The notes under the pieces were generated by a model that was given only the letters and a program-made list of their open reading frames with translations, made no database searches and had not been told where the DNA came from. The translations under genes and the position numbers were made by a program. Of a DNA stretch of 47,972 nt, positions 8,335 to 16,994 are shown piece by piece. The stretch covers positions 1 to 47,972 of the forward strand of contig CAMVNR010000006.1 in assembly GCA_947168905.1 (NCBI GenBank), in the 5' to 3' direction. Positions within the stretch are counted from its first letter, which is position 1; each line of letters starts with the position of its first letter. The DNA is from an uncultured Lachnospiraceae bacterium. Its GTDB lineage: Bacteria; Bacillota; Clostridia; Lachnospirales; Lachnospiraceae.

Positions 8335-9764
8335 AGAGCCCCTCTTCTGCAGATTTCACGTGTTATTTTATAGGAACTGGCAGCGCCAATGACAATACAG
8401 ACACTGTAGCCCCCTCTTTTGATCCTATGAAGCACTTCATCGACGACCCGGTCGGAATCGTCCTCCTGGAGAATCACAGGAGAAGCTTCTTCCCATTCCG
8501 ATTTGGACACGGGGACAACATTCTTATGCACTTCCCGCCCGATATGGGTTTTCGTTATGATCACCTCGTCTGCGATGGTCAGTGCCTTGATATAGTCGGA
8601 GAACATCAGCCTGAGGCGCGAAATCTGGTGCGGTTCGAAAACCGCCAGGATCTTCTTCTCCGGATAATACTCCCGGCACATGGACAGCACGGAACGGATT
8701 TCCGTCGGATGATGCGCGTAGTCGTCAAACAGAGGCACGCCGAAAACTTCTCCGACCCGGTCAAAACGCCTTCCGACGCCATAGAACTTTCCGAGCGTTT
8801 TCTGACAGTCTTCGTCGGAAACACCGTGCAGCCGCGCAATGATTACCGCGGCGGCGGCGTTCTGTACATTATAGTCGCCGGTAAGCAGCATGGAGAACTC
8901 CGCGCTCCTTCCGTCTTCCGTCAGCGTAAAGCGGGTATCTCCGAATTCCTTCTTTACGGTTTTATAGACAACTGTCTGGTACGGAAGACGGCAGAATGAA
9001 AAGTCCGCGTCCTCACGCGCAGTGAAAAACCACACATGAACGCCCGAAAGCGCGGTACTTTCCTGGGCTCTCTTAAGTACCTGAAGCGCTCCCTCGCTGT
9101 CTCCGTTCAGCACCAGATTCCTGAGTTTTTTCCCTTCTATCAGAAACACCCGGAAGCTTTCAATAACTTCGTCATAGGAACCATAGCATTCCGGATGGTC
9201 CATCTCCACATTGGTGAGAACCGCCGTCTCGGGACGGTAATGATGGAAATTACGGTTGAATTCATCGGCTTCGCAGACAAAAAGGTCGGAGGAACCGGCT
9301 TTTCCGCCCGATCCCCACTTTTTGTACACCGAACCGCCCACACAGGTCGGAGAAAGGCCGGCGTCGATGAGGATCTCCGATGTAAGGAAGGTCGTCGTCG
9401 TCTTGCCGTGGGTTCCGGCGATTGCCGTTAACCGCATCCCGTCCTGCAGGTACTTTCCCATAAAGGCCTGCCAGGTCATCAGGATCCCGCGCTCTTTTGC
9501 AAGCACAAGCTCTTCGTTGTCGGGGGCAATATCAAAGAGGGCCGGTGAAACCGCCACAATATCGACCGTTTCGTCAAGGTGGTTGGCACTGTGCCCCTGA
9601 CAGATCGGGATGCCTCTTTTTTTCAGCTCTTCCGCATAATAGGAATCGGTCTGCATATCACAGCCGGATACCGTAAAGCCGCGCGCGGCTGCGACCATAG
9701 CGATCGAAGCACAGCCGCTTCCGCATATTCCCATAAAATGCACATGCAATTTTCTGTTATCCAT
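8331..9764 (-). CDS. murC: UDP-N-acetylmuramate--L-alanine ligase MurC
   Basis: Mur ligase of 477 aa that adds L-Ala to UDP-MurNAc, the first stem-peptide step. It has the N-terminal nucleotide-fold motif MGICGSGCAS, the ATP-binding loop AGTHGKTTTT, the Mur signature EADEFNRNF and the C-terminal DDYAHHPTEI and EPHQISRLR segments. The last two favour MurC over the related Mpl ligase. It is the first gene of the operon and has a promoter at 9834-9862. A weak AGGA ribosome binding site lies about 7 nt before the start. Confidence 0.9.
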   Translation of the reverse strand: MDNRKLHVHFMGICGSGCASIAMVAAARGFTVSGCDMQTDSYYAEELKKRGIPICQGHSANHLDETVDIVAVSPALFDIAPDNEELVLAKERGILMTWQAFMGKYLQDGMRLTAIAGTHGKTTTTFLTSEILIDAGLSPTCVGGSVYKKWGSGGKAGSSDLFVCEADEFNRNFHHYRPETAVLTNVEMDHPECYGSYDEVIESFRVFLIEGKKLRNLVLNGDSEGALQVLKRAQESTALSGVHVWFFTAREDADFSFCRLPYQTVVYKTVKKEFGDTRFTLTEDGRSAEFSMLLTGDYNVQNAAAAVIIARLHGVSDEDCQKTLGKFYGVGRRFDRVGEVFGVPLFDDYAHHPTEIRSVLSMCREYYPEKKILAVFEPHQISRLRLMFSDYIKALTIADEVIITKTHIGREVHKNVVPVSKSEWEEASPVILQEDDSDRVVDEVLHRIKRGGYSVCIVIGAASSYKITREICRRGAL

Positions 9765-9833
9765 TGTATCATCCTAAAGTTCAATTGATTTATTATTCTG
9801 TTCAATCGTCCGTAAAGCGGACTGTAAATCGAT

Positions 9834-9862
9834 ATTATAGCATATCCGCCGCGCTTTTACAA
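9834..9862 (-). promoter_or_regulatory. Promoter of the murC-rpsA operon
   Basis: On the minus strand, -35 TTGTAA (9857-9862), a 17-nt spacer and a perfect -10 TATAAT (9834-9839). TG sits one base before the -10, making an extended -10. A small GTCCG/CGGAC hairpin lies in the leader. Confidence 0.75.
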
Positions 9863-9894
9863 CCGCTTGTGGAGATCGTGTAAGACGTATTCGG

Positions 9895-9957
9895 TTTGCC
9901 GGAAATGCTGTGGTCGTTGAAGCAAGAATCCCACTACTTCAGTGGTGGGAGTGTCAA
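9895..9957 (+). mobile_element. IS200/IS605-type right-end relic
   Basis: The segment contains the arrangement typical of right ends of IS200/IS605 and IS1341 elements: GTTGAAGCAAGAATCCC, then a hairpin (9930-9937 with 9942-9949, 4-nt TTCA loop, one wobble), then AGTGTCAA. No transposase gene and no matching left end are nearby, so it is a solo end, a deletion remnant or a non-autonomous derivative. It differs in sequence from the ends of the intact element at 41936-43793. The last bases, TGTCAA (9952-9957), contain the reverse complement of the holA stop codon. Confidence 0.6.
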
Positions 9958-10931
9958 GTCATTCGGAAAATCAGAAGCTCTGCGGCCATATTCTCCTGCA
10001 GATCGCCGGATTTGAACGCTTCTTCCAGGGACAATGCTTCACGGATCAGTTCCTCGAGACGTTCAGGGGTATATTTGGCCGCTTCATTCATCAGTTTTTT
10101 AACGATAAAAGGCCGAAGCTTCAGCGCCGAAGCCATCTCGTCATTGCTTCTTCTCTCCCGCCGCATCCTGAGAATGACAAGCATCTGATTCAGCTGGCGC
10201 GTAATCAGATACAGGATCCGCATCGGGGATTCCTTCAGCGAAAGCAGTTCGTAATACAGGTCCAGCGATTCGACGCGCCTTCCCGCGGTAACCGCCGACA
10301 CCATATCGAAAATACGATTGGTCAGGCTGTGGGTGACAATGAGGTCGACATCCTCCGGAAGTATGCTTCCCTTCTCCATGCAGTAATCCATCAGCTTTCT
10401 GAGCTCATTGTCAATGGTCTGCATATCCGGATCGACGAGTTCCATAAAGCGCCGGAAGGCCTCTTTTGTAATCGAGAGCTTATTCTGACCGATTTTCCGG
10501 AGGACCCAGTCGCCGATCGCCTGATCGTCCGGCCGCGTCAGTTCGGCTGCGTATCCTTTTTTGATAACCGCTTTATACAGCTTGTTTCTTTTATCGACTT
10601 CCTGTTCCGAAAAAATCACACAGGCAGTTTCCGGAAGCGACTCGATCCACCTGTCATAGCCCTCGGAAGCCGATTTAAAGAGTCCGGTATCCTCCAGAAG
10701 GAGTACTCTCCTTTCGGCAAAAAACGGCAGGGTATCCGTAAAATCACGAAGAGAAACCAGATCCGCCGCCACGTCCTTTCCGCTCTTTACCATGGTATTC
10801 ATGGTATCGTCCGGCGCTACCGCCTTAAACAGGCGGTTTTTGTACTGCAGGCGCAGATAGTCCTCATCTCCGTAAAGAAGATAAACTGCCGCAAAGCTAT
10901 TATTTTTGATATCACTGTTCAGCCGCTTCAT
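9954..10931 (-). CDS. holA: DNA polymerase III delta subunit HolA
   Basis: Clamp-loader delta subunit of 325 aa, which opens the beta sliding clamp. The N terminus carries YLLYGDEDYL, the usual delta opening. The AAA+-like and collar regions follow (QTIDNELRKL, LTNRIFDMVSAV, LYLITRQLNQ). The start at 10931 gives the family N terminus and overlaps the comEC stop by 20 nt; the ribosome binding site is weak, so translation is likely coupled. The C-terminal stop codon lies inside an IS200/IS605 end (9895-9957), so the extreme C terminus was probably re-tailored by that insertion. Confidence 0.88.
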   Translation of the reverse strand: MKRLNSDIKNNSFAAVYLLYGDEDYLRLQYKNRLFKAVAPDDTMNTMVKSGKDVAADLVSLRDFTDTLPFFAERRVLLLEDTGLFKSASEGYDRWIESLPETACVIFSEQEVDKRNKLYKAVIKKGYAAELTRPDDQAIGDWVLRKIGQNKLSITKEAFRRFMELVDPDMQTIDNELRKLMDYCMEKGSILPEDVDLIVTHSLTNRIFDMVSAVTAGRRVESLDLYYELLSLKESPMRILYLITRQLNQMLVILRMRRERRSNDEMASALKLRPFIVKKLMNEAAKYTPERLEELIREALSLEEAFKSGDLQENMAAELLIFRMT

Positions 10932-13203
10932 TCTTAGGATTGTACCATAAAGAATCGTCTTTTTCAACTGCGAAGCACCTGATTTTGGCGGGTTTTCCTT
11001 TGCAGTAAGTAATGCTGACCGCACCGTCTTCAGGCGTCTGAAACACCTTCATTTTGGCTTCTCTGTAGCGGTTCATTGTTCCTTTTCCCGGATGACCGTA
11101 GGTATTGTTCCTGCCGCAGCTGACAAATACGGTTTCCGCCCGAAGATCCTCAAGAAATTCCGAAGATGAGGAATACTCCGAACCGTGGTGCGGCGCCTTC
11201 AAAAGATCGATATCGCCGATTGGAAGAAGGGATTTTTCGATTTCCGAAGAAATGTCCCCCGTAAAAAGAACCCTGGCGCCCGGATGTTCCAAAAGGAGGA
11301 CCATGGATGCGTCGTTTCCTTTAAAAACGGCATTTTCTGGCGGGGAAAGACAGGTCAGGGCAAGAGATCCTGACAAGACGCACTCTCCTTCATGAATCAG
11401 GACAAGGGGAAGAGCGGAAGGAAGTTCTGAAAGAACGCTTTCGTAATCCTTTTGCCAGTTCGCGTGACCGGAAAGAATCAGGGCTTCTGTCCGAATAATC
11501 TCTGAATTCAGGAGCGCTGGGGCCGCGTTCGTATGGTCGAGATCGCCGTGAGACAGTAAAAGACCGCGGATGCTGCCGATTCCGTAGTATTTCAGCGCCG
11601 GGAGAAGGATCTTCCTGCCGATGCTGTCATCTGTCGAGCTTCCGCAGTCCACAATATAGTGCTCCTCCCCGGAGGAAACCAGGAAGCAGTCGCCCTGTCC
11701 CACATCCAGCATGACAATCCGAAGTTCGTCATCAGAAAGCTTCTTCGTCCTCAGGAAAAAGATCTCCGCCGCAAATATCAGAAGAAAAACGAGTACGAAA
11801 ACGATCTTTTCCGTATTTTTGGGGATCCTCTCCTCTTCTTCCTTCCGGTATTTCCGTACACGGAGGCATGCAGCGAAATAAACCGCCGGAAGAGAGGCAA
11901 GAAACATAAAGAAAAGAAAAAGCCAAAGGGAAGGCTTTCCGTTCACAACCACTGCCCCGGGAATTTTCGACAGAAGATTTTTCACTGCTTTATAGAAGGC
12001 GAGCATATAATGAGAGGTCCCGAAAAAACCTTTCCCGGCCTTCAAAAGAAGCGAGCGAAAGGCCGCGTTCCGGCAGGCTTTCGCGGCACCGGAAAGAAAG
12101 GCCCCGGCAAAACCGGATGAAAGGATCATGCCTGCTGGCAGCATCGCAGCCAGGGAAAGAAGCGGTGAAAAAAGGGAAGACGTGCAGTTCTTCATAATCT
12201 GTACCGGCGTCATACACATCTGCAGCGAAAGAATGCGGATGAGTGTTGAAAAGAATGCCGGACTTTTGCGGAAATACTCTAAGGCCAGCGGAGCCGTGAC
12301 ACCAAGCGCCAGAAGAACGGCCAGATAAACCTGTACTGCCGATGTAAACAGCGCTCCCGGCTGGAACAAAAGAAGCAAAAGGAGTACAAGAAAAGCGCCG
12401 GACAACAGATCAAACTTCCTGCAGAAGACCGGTGCAAATGACCGCAGCCCGACAAGAAGCAGCGCACGGGTGAAAGAGACGGAGAAGCCGGAAACAGAGG
12501 CATAACAGAAACAAATTGAAAAGACGAGCACTGCGCGAAGAAAGGGCCTGTGCTGTAGTTTTCTAAGAACCCGCTCCAGAAAGGAAGCAAGAAGCGTCAG
12601 ATGAAAGCCGGACTGCAGAAGGACGCGGATCATCAGAAAGTCGGAAAATTCGTCCGAAAGCTCCGCATAGGACTCTTCATGAATACCGAGAAGTACCGAT
12701 GAGACGAAGGCCCGGTCGCTTTCCGTAAGCCCTTCCTGAATGCCTTCGTGAAGGAAGACCCTGATCCGGTAAGACAGATCCGAAAATGAGAACCGCGGCG
12801 GATCGGCCTGAAGAACCGTAAGATCCCGAAGCATCAGGAAGACGCCCTGGGAATCATAATAGCTTTGCCAGTCGAATTCACCGGGATTTGCAGGCGGCTT
12901 CACAAGAACCAGTGTTCCCGAAAAACGAACCCTGCTGCCGGCTTTAATGCTGCATTCTTTTCCTTCCGGAAAGGAAGCCCTGATGAGGCCGGCTTCGCTT
13001 CCCGGCGTCTTTATCAGGAGAACCGAACCCTTTCCTGTAATACGGATATCCTTTACAACTCCGTTTCCCTCAAACTGCAGACTTTCCCGCCCGCTTTTTC
13101 CCATAAACAGACGAAGATCGGGAGGCCGGAACCAGAGCCTGTAGAAGCTGCTTTCCTTCCTCCCGTTTACAATAATGATCAAAAGAACCAGAACCGCCAG
13201 CAC
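10912..13203 (-). CDS. comEC: ComEC/Rec2 DNA-uptake channel; start codon damaged or non-standard
   Basis: Competence membrane channel that moves single-stranded DNA into the cytoplasm. From the first available GTG it has 763 aa: an N-terminal membrane segment, an OB-like region (about 40-130), a multi-TM competence domain (about 150-430) and a C-terminal metallo-beta-lactamase-like domain. The last is marked by LDVGQGDCFLV and SHGDLDH. The frame continues seven codons further upstream (ACG at 13224) and would read ?KRPCLYV, a good ComEC N terminus. An ideal GGAGGAA site lies 6 nt before that ACG, whereas the GTG at 13203 has none. The original start was therefore probably ATG at 13224, now ACG. 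A GTG restart at 13203 or ACG initiation are the options. Confidence 0.85.
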   Translation of the reverse strand: MLAVLVLLIIIVNGRKESSFYRLWFRPPDLRLFMGKSGRESLQFEGNGVVKDIRITGKGSVLLIKTPGSEAGLIRASFPEGKECSIKAGSRVRFSGTLVLVKPPANPGEFDWQSYYDSQGVFLMLRDLTVLQADPPRFSFSDLSYRIRVFLHEGIQEGLTESDRAFVSSVLLGIHEESYAELSDEFSDFLMIRVLLQSGFHLTLLASFLERVLRKLQHRPFLRAVLVFSICFCYASVSGFSVSFTRALLLVGLRSFAPVFCRKFDLLSGAFLVLLLLLLFQPGALFTSAVQVYLAVLLALGVTAPLALEYFRKSPAFFSTLIRILSLQMCMTPVQIMKNCTSSLFSPLLSLAAMLPAGMILSSGFAGAFLSGAAKACRNAAFRSLLLKAGKGFFGTSHYMLAFYKAVKNLLSKIPGAVVVNGKPSLWLFLFFMFLASLPAVYFAACLRVRKYRKEEEERIPKNTEKIVFVLVFLLIFAAEIFFLRTKKLSDDELRIVMLDVGQGDCFLVSSGEEHYIVDCGSSTDDSIGRKILLPALKYYGIGSIRGLLLSHGDLDHTNAAPALLNSEIIRTEALILSGHANWQKDYESVLSELPSALPLVLIHEGECVLSGSLALTCLSPPENAVFKGNDASMVLLLEHPGARVLFTGDISSEIEKSLLPIGDIDLLKAPHHGSEYSSSSEFLEDLRAETVFVSCGRNNTYGHPGKGTMNRYREAKMKVFQTPEDGAVSITYCKGKPAKIRCFAVEKDDSLWYNPKNEAAEQ

Positions 13204-13227
13204 ATAAAGGCACGGGCGTTTCGTATC

Positions 13228-14196
13228 TTATTCCTCCTTCACTGTTTCTTCCTGTGTATCCGGATCCACGATCAGGTCCAGATTCTGCTTCAGGTTCTCC
13301 TTCAGATCGATTCTGTCCATAAAGACCATGTTGGAGATGCCGTTGATGGAGATCTGCACACTGTTAATGCCGGAAATCTCTGTCAGAGAATCAACAATCG
13401 AATAGATGCAGACTTCCGGGGAAACACCGGAAGCTTCCGAAAGCATGGCATCCGAAAGGTTGACATGACAGACTCCGCCGATGGTACTGACGGAAAGGTT
13501 CTTCACTCCGACCGGAATGGTCCTGAAAGCGGACTCGTCCTCGGCATCGGGACCTGCGATCAGGGAATTCACGACCTGGGATTCCAGCGTTGTCGCATTG
13601 GAATAGGTCAGCATACGCTTCCTCGGGACAAGCAGATTCCCGGTTTCATCCGAGAAGTACAGCGTCGCTTCGGTCCTGCTGTAGGCGTTCAGACCGTTCC
13701 CGATAATATCGACAAAATCGGTACCGCGCTGGGGTCCGACAACCGTTGTCCCCGCAGTGACAAGCGGCTGCCCCTCCACCCGGATTTCCACCGTGGAGAT
13801 GTCCGGCAGCTGCGTAAAGGTGCTCACAAGCGCCGCGCGGAAAAGCAGCTCTTCCTTTTTTTCGAGAACCAGGTAGGTCGAATCGAAATTCAGCACCAAG
13901 TTCCCGTCGTCGATTCTGTAATCACGAAGTTCAATATCCTTGGGAACAGCGCTGGAATAATTAGCTTCGTCCCCTCCCGAGCTCATATGGGAATAGACCG
14001 ACCAGATCAGATTGTCGTCATCGATACTGTCTCCGAGGACAGCCTCCACAGGAAAGAGATCGGATTTCCCAAGTTCCCGGTAGTAGACATAGAAGCTGCC
14101 GTCCTTCGTTGTTTCTGAGGGCTTCTCAGAGCAGGCGGAGCACAGGCTGATGAAGATCAAAAGCAGAATCATCAGGCTTACGGAAAATCTTTTCAT
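13228..14196 (-). CDS. GerMN-domain lipoprotein
   Basis: Protein of 322 aa with a lipoprotein signal peptide (hydrophobic residues 7-19, lipobox LCSAC). Two repeated alpha/beta domains of GerMN/LpqB type occupy about 75-165 and 215-305, each with a LNFDST- or VNLSDA-like strand. It is an extracytoplasmic membrane-anchored protein. In several Gram-positive lineages GerMN lipoproteins are encoded beside two-component systems and modulate them. Here it overlaps the kinase stop by 1 nt and has a good GGAGG site 9 nt before ATG. Accessory sensing is an inference from context. Confidence 0.82.
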   Translation of the reverse strand: MKRFSVSLMILLLIFISLCSACSEKPSETTKDGSFYVYYRELGKSDLFPVEAVLGDSIDDDNLIWSVYSHMSSGGDEANYSSAVPKDIELRDYRIDDGNLVLNFDSTYLVLEKKEELLFRAALVSTFTQLPDISTVEIRVEGQPLVTAGTTVVGPQRGTDFVDIIGNGLNAYSRTEATLYFSDETGNLLVPRKRMLTYSNATTLESQVVNSLIAGPDAEDESAFRTIPVGVKNLSVSTIGGVCHVNLSDAMLSEASGVSPEVCIYSIVDSLTEISGINSVQISINGISNMVFMDRIDLKENLKQNLDLIVDPDTQEETVKEE

Positions 14197-15635
14197 CAGC
14201 TTCTGCCTCCTGTCTCCATAATATGTTTCAGCGGGATGCGGACGGTGAAGGTTGTGCCTTCGCCCTCTTCGCTTTCCGCCTTGATTACGCCGTAATGCTG
14301 CAGAATGATCGTCCGCGCAATGGAAAGTCCGAGACCGGTGCCGCCGGTTTCACGGGAACGGGCCTTGTCCACACGGTAGAAGCGCTCAAACACATGATCC
14401 AGCGCATCGTGCGGGATTCCGATTCCGTTATCGGACACTTTCAGATAAAAATACGCATGGTCCGCGTCGATGCTGACTTTGACAAAGCCGCCGGGTTTAT
14501 TATACTTTACCGCGTTTTCGATCAGATTGGTCACCGCCTGCGAAAGCTTCGGCTCATCGATCTCAGCCGTAACCTGGCGGAAGCTTTCATAGATCAGTTC
14601 GATCTTCTGTTCTTCGGCGATCGGACGGATCCGCCTTAAGGTATCCAGAATAAATTCATTGATGTTGACCGAACTGATATTCATACTGTCGGAACCGTTG
14701 CCCAGGCGGACCATCGACAGAAGATCGTCGATAATGGTGGACTCCCGTTCGACTTCATCAGAAATATCGGTGAGAATCTCCTGATACATGGCCTCCGGAA
14801 TATTGTCCTGCCCTTTCAGCGAGTCGGCCAGGACACGGATGGAGGTCATCGGCGTACGCAGTTCATGGGACACATTGCTGACAAAGAGCTCCTGAGATTC
14901 TTCGAGATCCCGGTAATGGTCGACCATCCGTTCCGCGTTTTTCATAATGGAGTCAATTTCCTTATAGGACTCCAGATCTCCGAGTTCGACATTGATATTT
15001 CCTTCATTCAGACGGTCAATTTCCATGGATACCGCATTGATCGGCCGGACAAGAAGGTAGGAAACATAGACCGCGACGAGAACCAGCAGGATCAGGATGA
15101 TCCCTTCGGCAAGAAGCATTCCTGTGGAAACGGAGCTGACGCTTCCCTTAAGCCAGCTGGTATCCGAGGACATAATAAGCACTCCGGTGACGGTCGGCTC
15201 TTCGCTGTTCTCGGCATATACCGGAAGCACGAATTCGAGAAGGTCTTCGGAGGAACGGTAATTTTGATAATTGTTTCCTGAAAGTGCCGAGAAGACAGCA
15301 TCGGAAATACAGATCCTGTTCAGGTCCATCAGATAAGTATCGTGGATAATCCGGCAGTTGTCATCCACGGCAAGGAGTCTTCCGCCGTAAGCATTCGCAT
15401 ACCAGTTCAGCGTTTCGATTTTGTCCTCGGTGAGACTTGCCGTCAGAGACTCCTGTTCCCCGAGCTGCTGAGCGATAACGCTGAGCCGCTGTAAAATGTC
15501 GATTTCGCGCTGCTCAATCAGGCGGGACTCGTACGTGGAAATGACAAGAAGATGGATAATCACGATCGGTATGATTCCTGAAAGAAGCGCAAAAATCAGG
15601 ATCCGGATTCTCAGTGATTTAAACAGTTTCATCAT
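14196..15635 (-). CDS. Sensor histidine kinase (two TM, HAMP, HisKA, HATPase)
   Basis: Protein of 479 aa. A first membrane segment (about 11-34), an extracytoplasmic sensor region (about 35-168), a second membrane segment (about 172-196), HAMP, then HisKA with H257 in SHELRTP. The ATPase domain has N-box NLIENAVKYN, G1 DNGIGIP, the ERFYRVD F-box and G2 GGTGLGLSI. All catalytic motifs are present. It partners the response regulator upstream (17-nt overlap) and the GerMN lipoprotein downstream (1-nt overlap). The architecture resembles WalK/PhoR-type wall or phosphate sensors, but the signal cannot be read from sequence. Confidence 0.92.
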   Translation of the reverse strand: MMKLFKSLRIRILIFALLSGIIPIVIIHLLVISTYESRLIEQREIDILQRLSVIAQQLGEQESLTASLTEDKIETLNWYANAYGGRLLAVDDNCRIIHDTYLMDLNRICISDAVFSALSGNNYQNYRSSEDLLEFVLPVYAENSEEPTVTGVLIMSSDTSWLKGSVSSVSTGMLLAEGIILILLVLVAVYVSYLLVRPINAVSMEIDRLNEGNINVELGDLESYKEIDSIMKNAERMVDHYRDLEESQELFVSNVSHELRTPMTSIRVLADSLKGQDNIPEAMYQEILTDISDEVERESTIIDDLLSMVRLGNGSDSMNISSVNINEFILDTLRRIRPIAEEQKIELIYESFRQVTAEIDEPKLSQAVTNLIENAVKYNKPGGFVKVSIDADHAYFYLKVSDNGIGIPHDALDHVFERFYRVDKARSRETGGTGLGLSIARTIILQHYGVIKAESEEGEGTTFTVRIPLKHIMETGGRS

Positions 15636-16317
15636 TCTTATAAAAATAACCTACGCCCCATTTTGTCTGTACATACTTCGGCACACTGGGGTTTTCCTCG
15701 ATCTTTTCGCGAAGTCTTCGAATGTGTACATCGACGGTCCGGGCATCTCCCGGATAATCCGAGCCCCAGACGAGCGAAAGAAGCTTTTCGCGGCTGTAGA
15801 CTTTATTGGGATTCGTCACGAGGAGGTGCAGCACGTCGAATTCCTTCGCGGTCACATTGACTTCCCTGTTTTTGACAAATACACGCTCATTTTCCGCATC
15901 GAGCTTCAGATCGCCGGAATCAACAATTTTCTTTTCGGCAGGCTCCGCAGTCTTTTTGTGATTCCGCCGCATAATCGCCTTCATCCGGGCCTTGACTTCC
16001 AGAATATTGAAGGGTTTGGTGATATAATCGTCGGCGCCGTACTCCAGGCCCATGATTTTATCGATGTCCTCGCTCTTGGCGGTCAGCATGATGATCGGCA
16101 TGTTGCTGAACTCCCGGATCTGCTGGCAGACCTCGAGTCCGCTCATCTTCGGAAGCATAATGTCCAGAAGCACTGTATCGTATTCGGTCTTTTTCGCTTT
16201 TTCGAGCGCTTCCTCGCCGTCAAACGCCGTATCGACTTCCCACTGTTCCTGCAGCAGGGAAAAACGGATTCCCTTTACAATCAGTTTTTCATCGTCGACC
16301 ACCAGTATCTTTGCCAT
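15619..16317 (-). CDS. OmpR/PhoB-family response regulator
   Basis: Protein of 232 aa: receiver domain (about 1-120) with acidic pocket D9/D10, phosphoacceptor D52 in LLDIMLP, the conserved Thr in MLTAKSED and Lys in ITKPFN. A winged-helix DNA-binding domain (about 135-228) ends in the typical RTVDVHIRRLREK and GVGYFY segments. It is the cognate regulator for the adjacent kinase. Translation starts 8 nt after the comEA-like stop with an AGGTG site. Its presence inside a competence-gene operon is unusual. Confidence 0.93.
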   Translation of the reverse strand: MAKILVVDDEKLIVKGIRFSLLQEQWEVDTAFDGEEALEKAKKTEYDTVLLDIMLPKMSGLEVCQQIREFSNMPIIMLTAKSEDIDKIMGLEYGADDYITKPFNILEVKARMKAIMRRNHKKTAEPAEKKIVDSGDLKLDAENERVFVKNREVNVTAKEFDVLHLLVTNPNKVYSREKLLSLVWGSDYPGDARTVDVHIRRLREKIEENPSVPKYVQTKWGVGYFYKNDETV

Positions 16318-16325
16318 GATTTCAC

Positions 16326-16907
16326 CTATATCTTGATTCTGTTCTTCAGTCTGTCAAATAACGTTTCCCCGATTCCGGGGACATTCATCAGTTCTTCCGT
16401 GCTCCTGAAAGAGCCGTTTTCATTCCTGTAGGAAATAATCGCGTCCGCTCTCGCTTCGCCGATTCCGGGAAGAGTCATCAGATCATCTCTCCCGGCGGTA
16501 TTCAGATTCACAAGTCCGTCGGAAAGAACCGCCGTCCCTGCCGAAGCATCGGTCTTTTCGGGGAAACGGATCATCTCCCCGTCTGTGAGGACTTCCGCGA
16601 GATTCACAAGGCTGTCAAGCGCATTCTCTGTCAGGCCGCCCGCAGCCATCAGGGCGTCACAGACACGGCTGTTTATCGGAAGCTCGTATACGCCGGGGTT
16701 TTTGACTTCTCCCGAAACGTAAACAACGATACCTGGGCTTTCGCTTTCCGAAACGGTCTCTGCCGCTTCTGTCAGAACGAAAGAAGCCTGCTCTTCTGTT
16801 TCATCCGTCAGAAGGATCGCCTTACCGCGGTTTTTCCACAAAAAAAGAAGGCCGAAAACTACCACCAGCACCGCAGCAATCAGGGCTTTTCGGGATTCAG
16901 GTTTCAT
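16326..16907 (-). CDS. comEA: ComEA-like protein (TM, SLBB, helix-hairpin-helix)
   Basis: Protein of 193 aa with an N-terminal membrane anchor (about 8-24), a SLBB-type domain (GIVVYVSGEVKNPGVYELP onward) and a C-terminal pair of helix-hairpin-helix motifs (LNTAGRDDLMTLPGIGEARA and MNVPGIGETLFDRL). This is the standard ComEA layout, a surface receptor that binds double-stranded DNA for uptake through ComEC, encoded four genes downstream. The stop codon is TAG. No clear ribosome binding site precedes the start. It is the first gene after the promoter at 16950-16978. Confidence 0.88.
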   Translation of the reverse strand: MKPESRKALIAAVLVVVFGLLFLWKNRGKAILLTDETEEQASFVLTEAAETVSESESPGIVVYVSGEVKNPGVYELPINSRVCDALMAAGGLTENALDSLVNLAEVLTDGEMIRFPEKTDASAGTAVLSDGLVNLNTAGRDDLMTLPGIGEARADAIISYRNENGSFRSTEELMNVPGIGETLFDRLKNRIKI

Positions 16908-16949
16908 ATCGAGACAGTTACTTCGGATACGCCATCAGATATTTAGATT

Positions 16950-16978
16950 ATTTTACAGAATTCTGAACAATTTTACAA
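16950..16978 (-). promoter_or_regulatory. Promoter of the comEA-holA operon
   Basis: Minus-strand -35 TTGTAA (16973-16978), a 17-nt spacer and -10 TAAAAT (16950-16955). It lies in an AT-rich gap between the parvulin-like gene and the comEA-like gene. Confidence 0.6.
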
Positions 16979-16994
16979 GTATAAATTATAAAAA

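Noticed and set aside
12865..14118. Long plus-strand frame (417 codons)
   Set aside because: It is antisense to comEC and the GerMN gene, both well supported, with no recognisable domain and no proper ribosome binding site.
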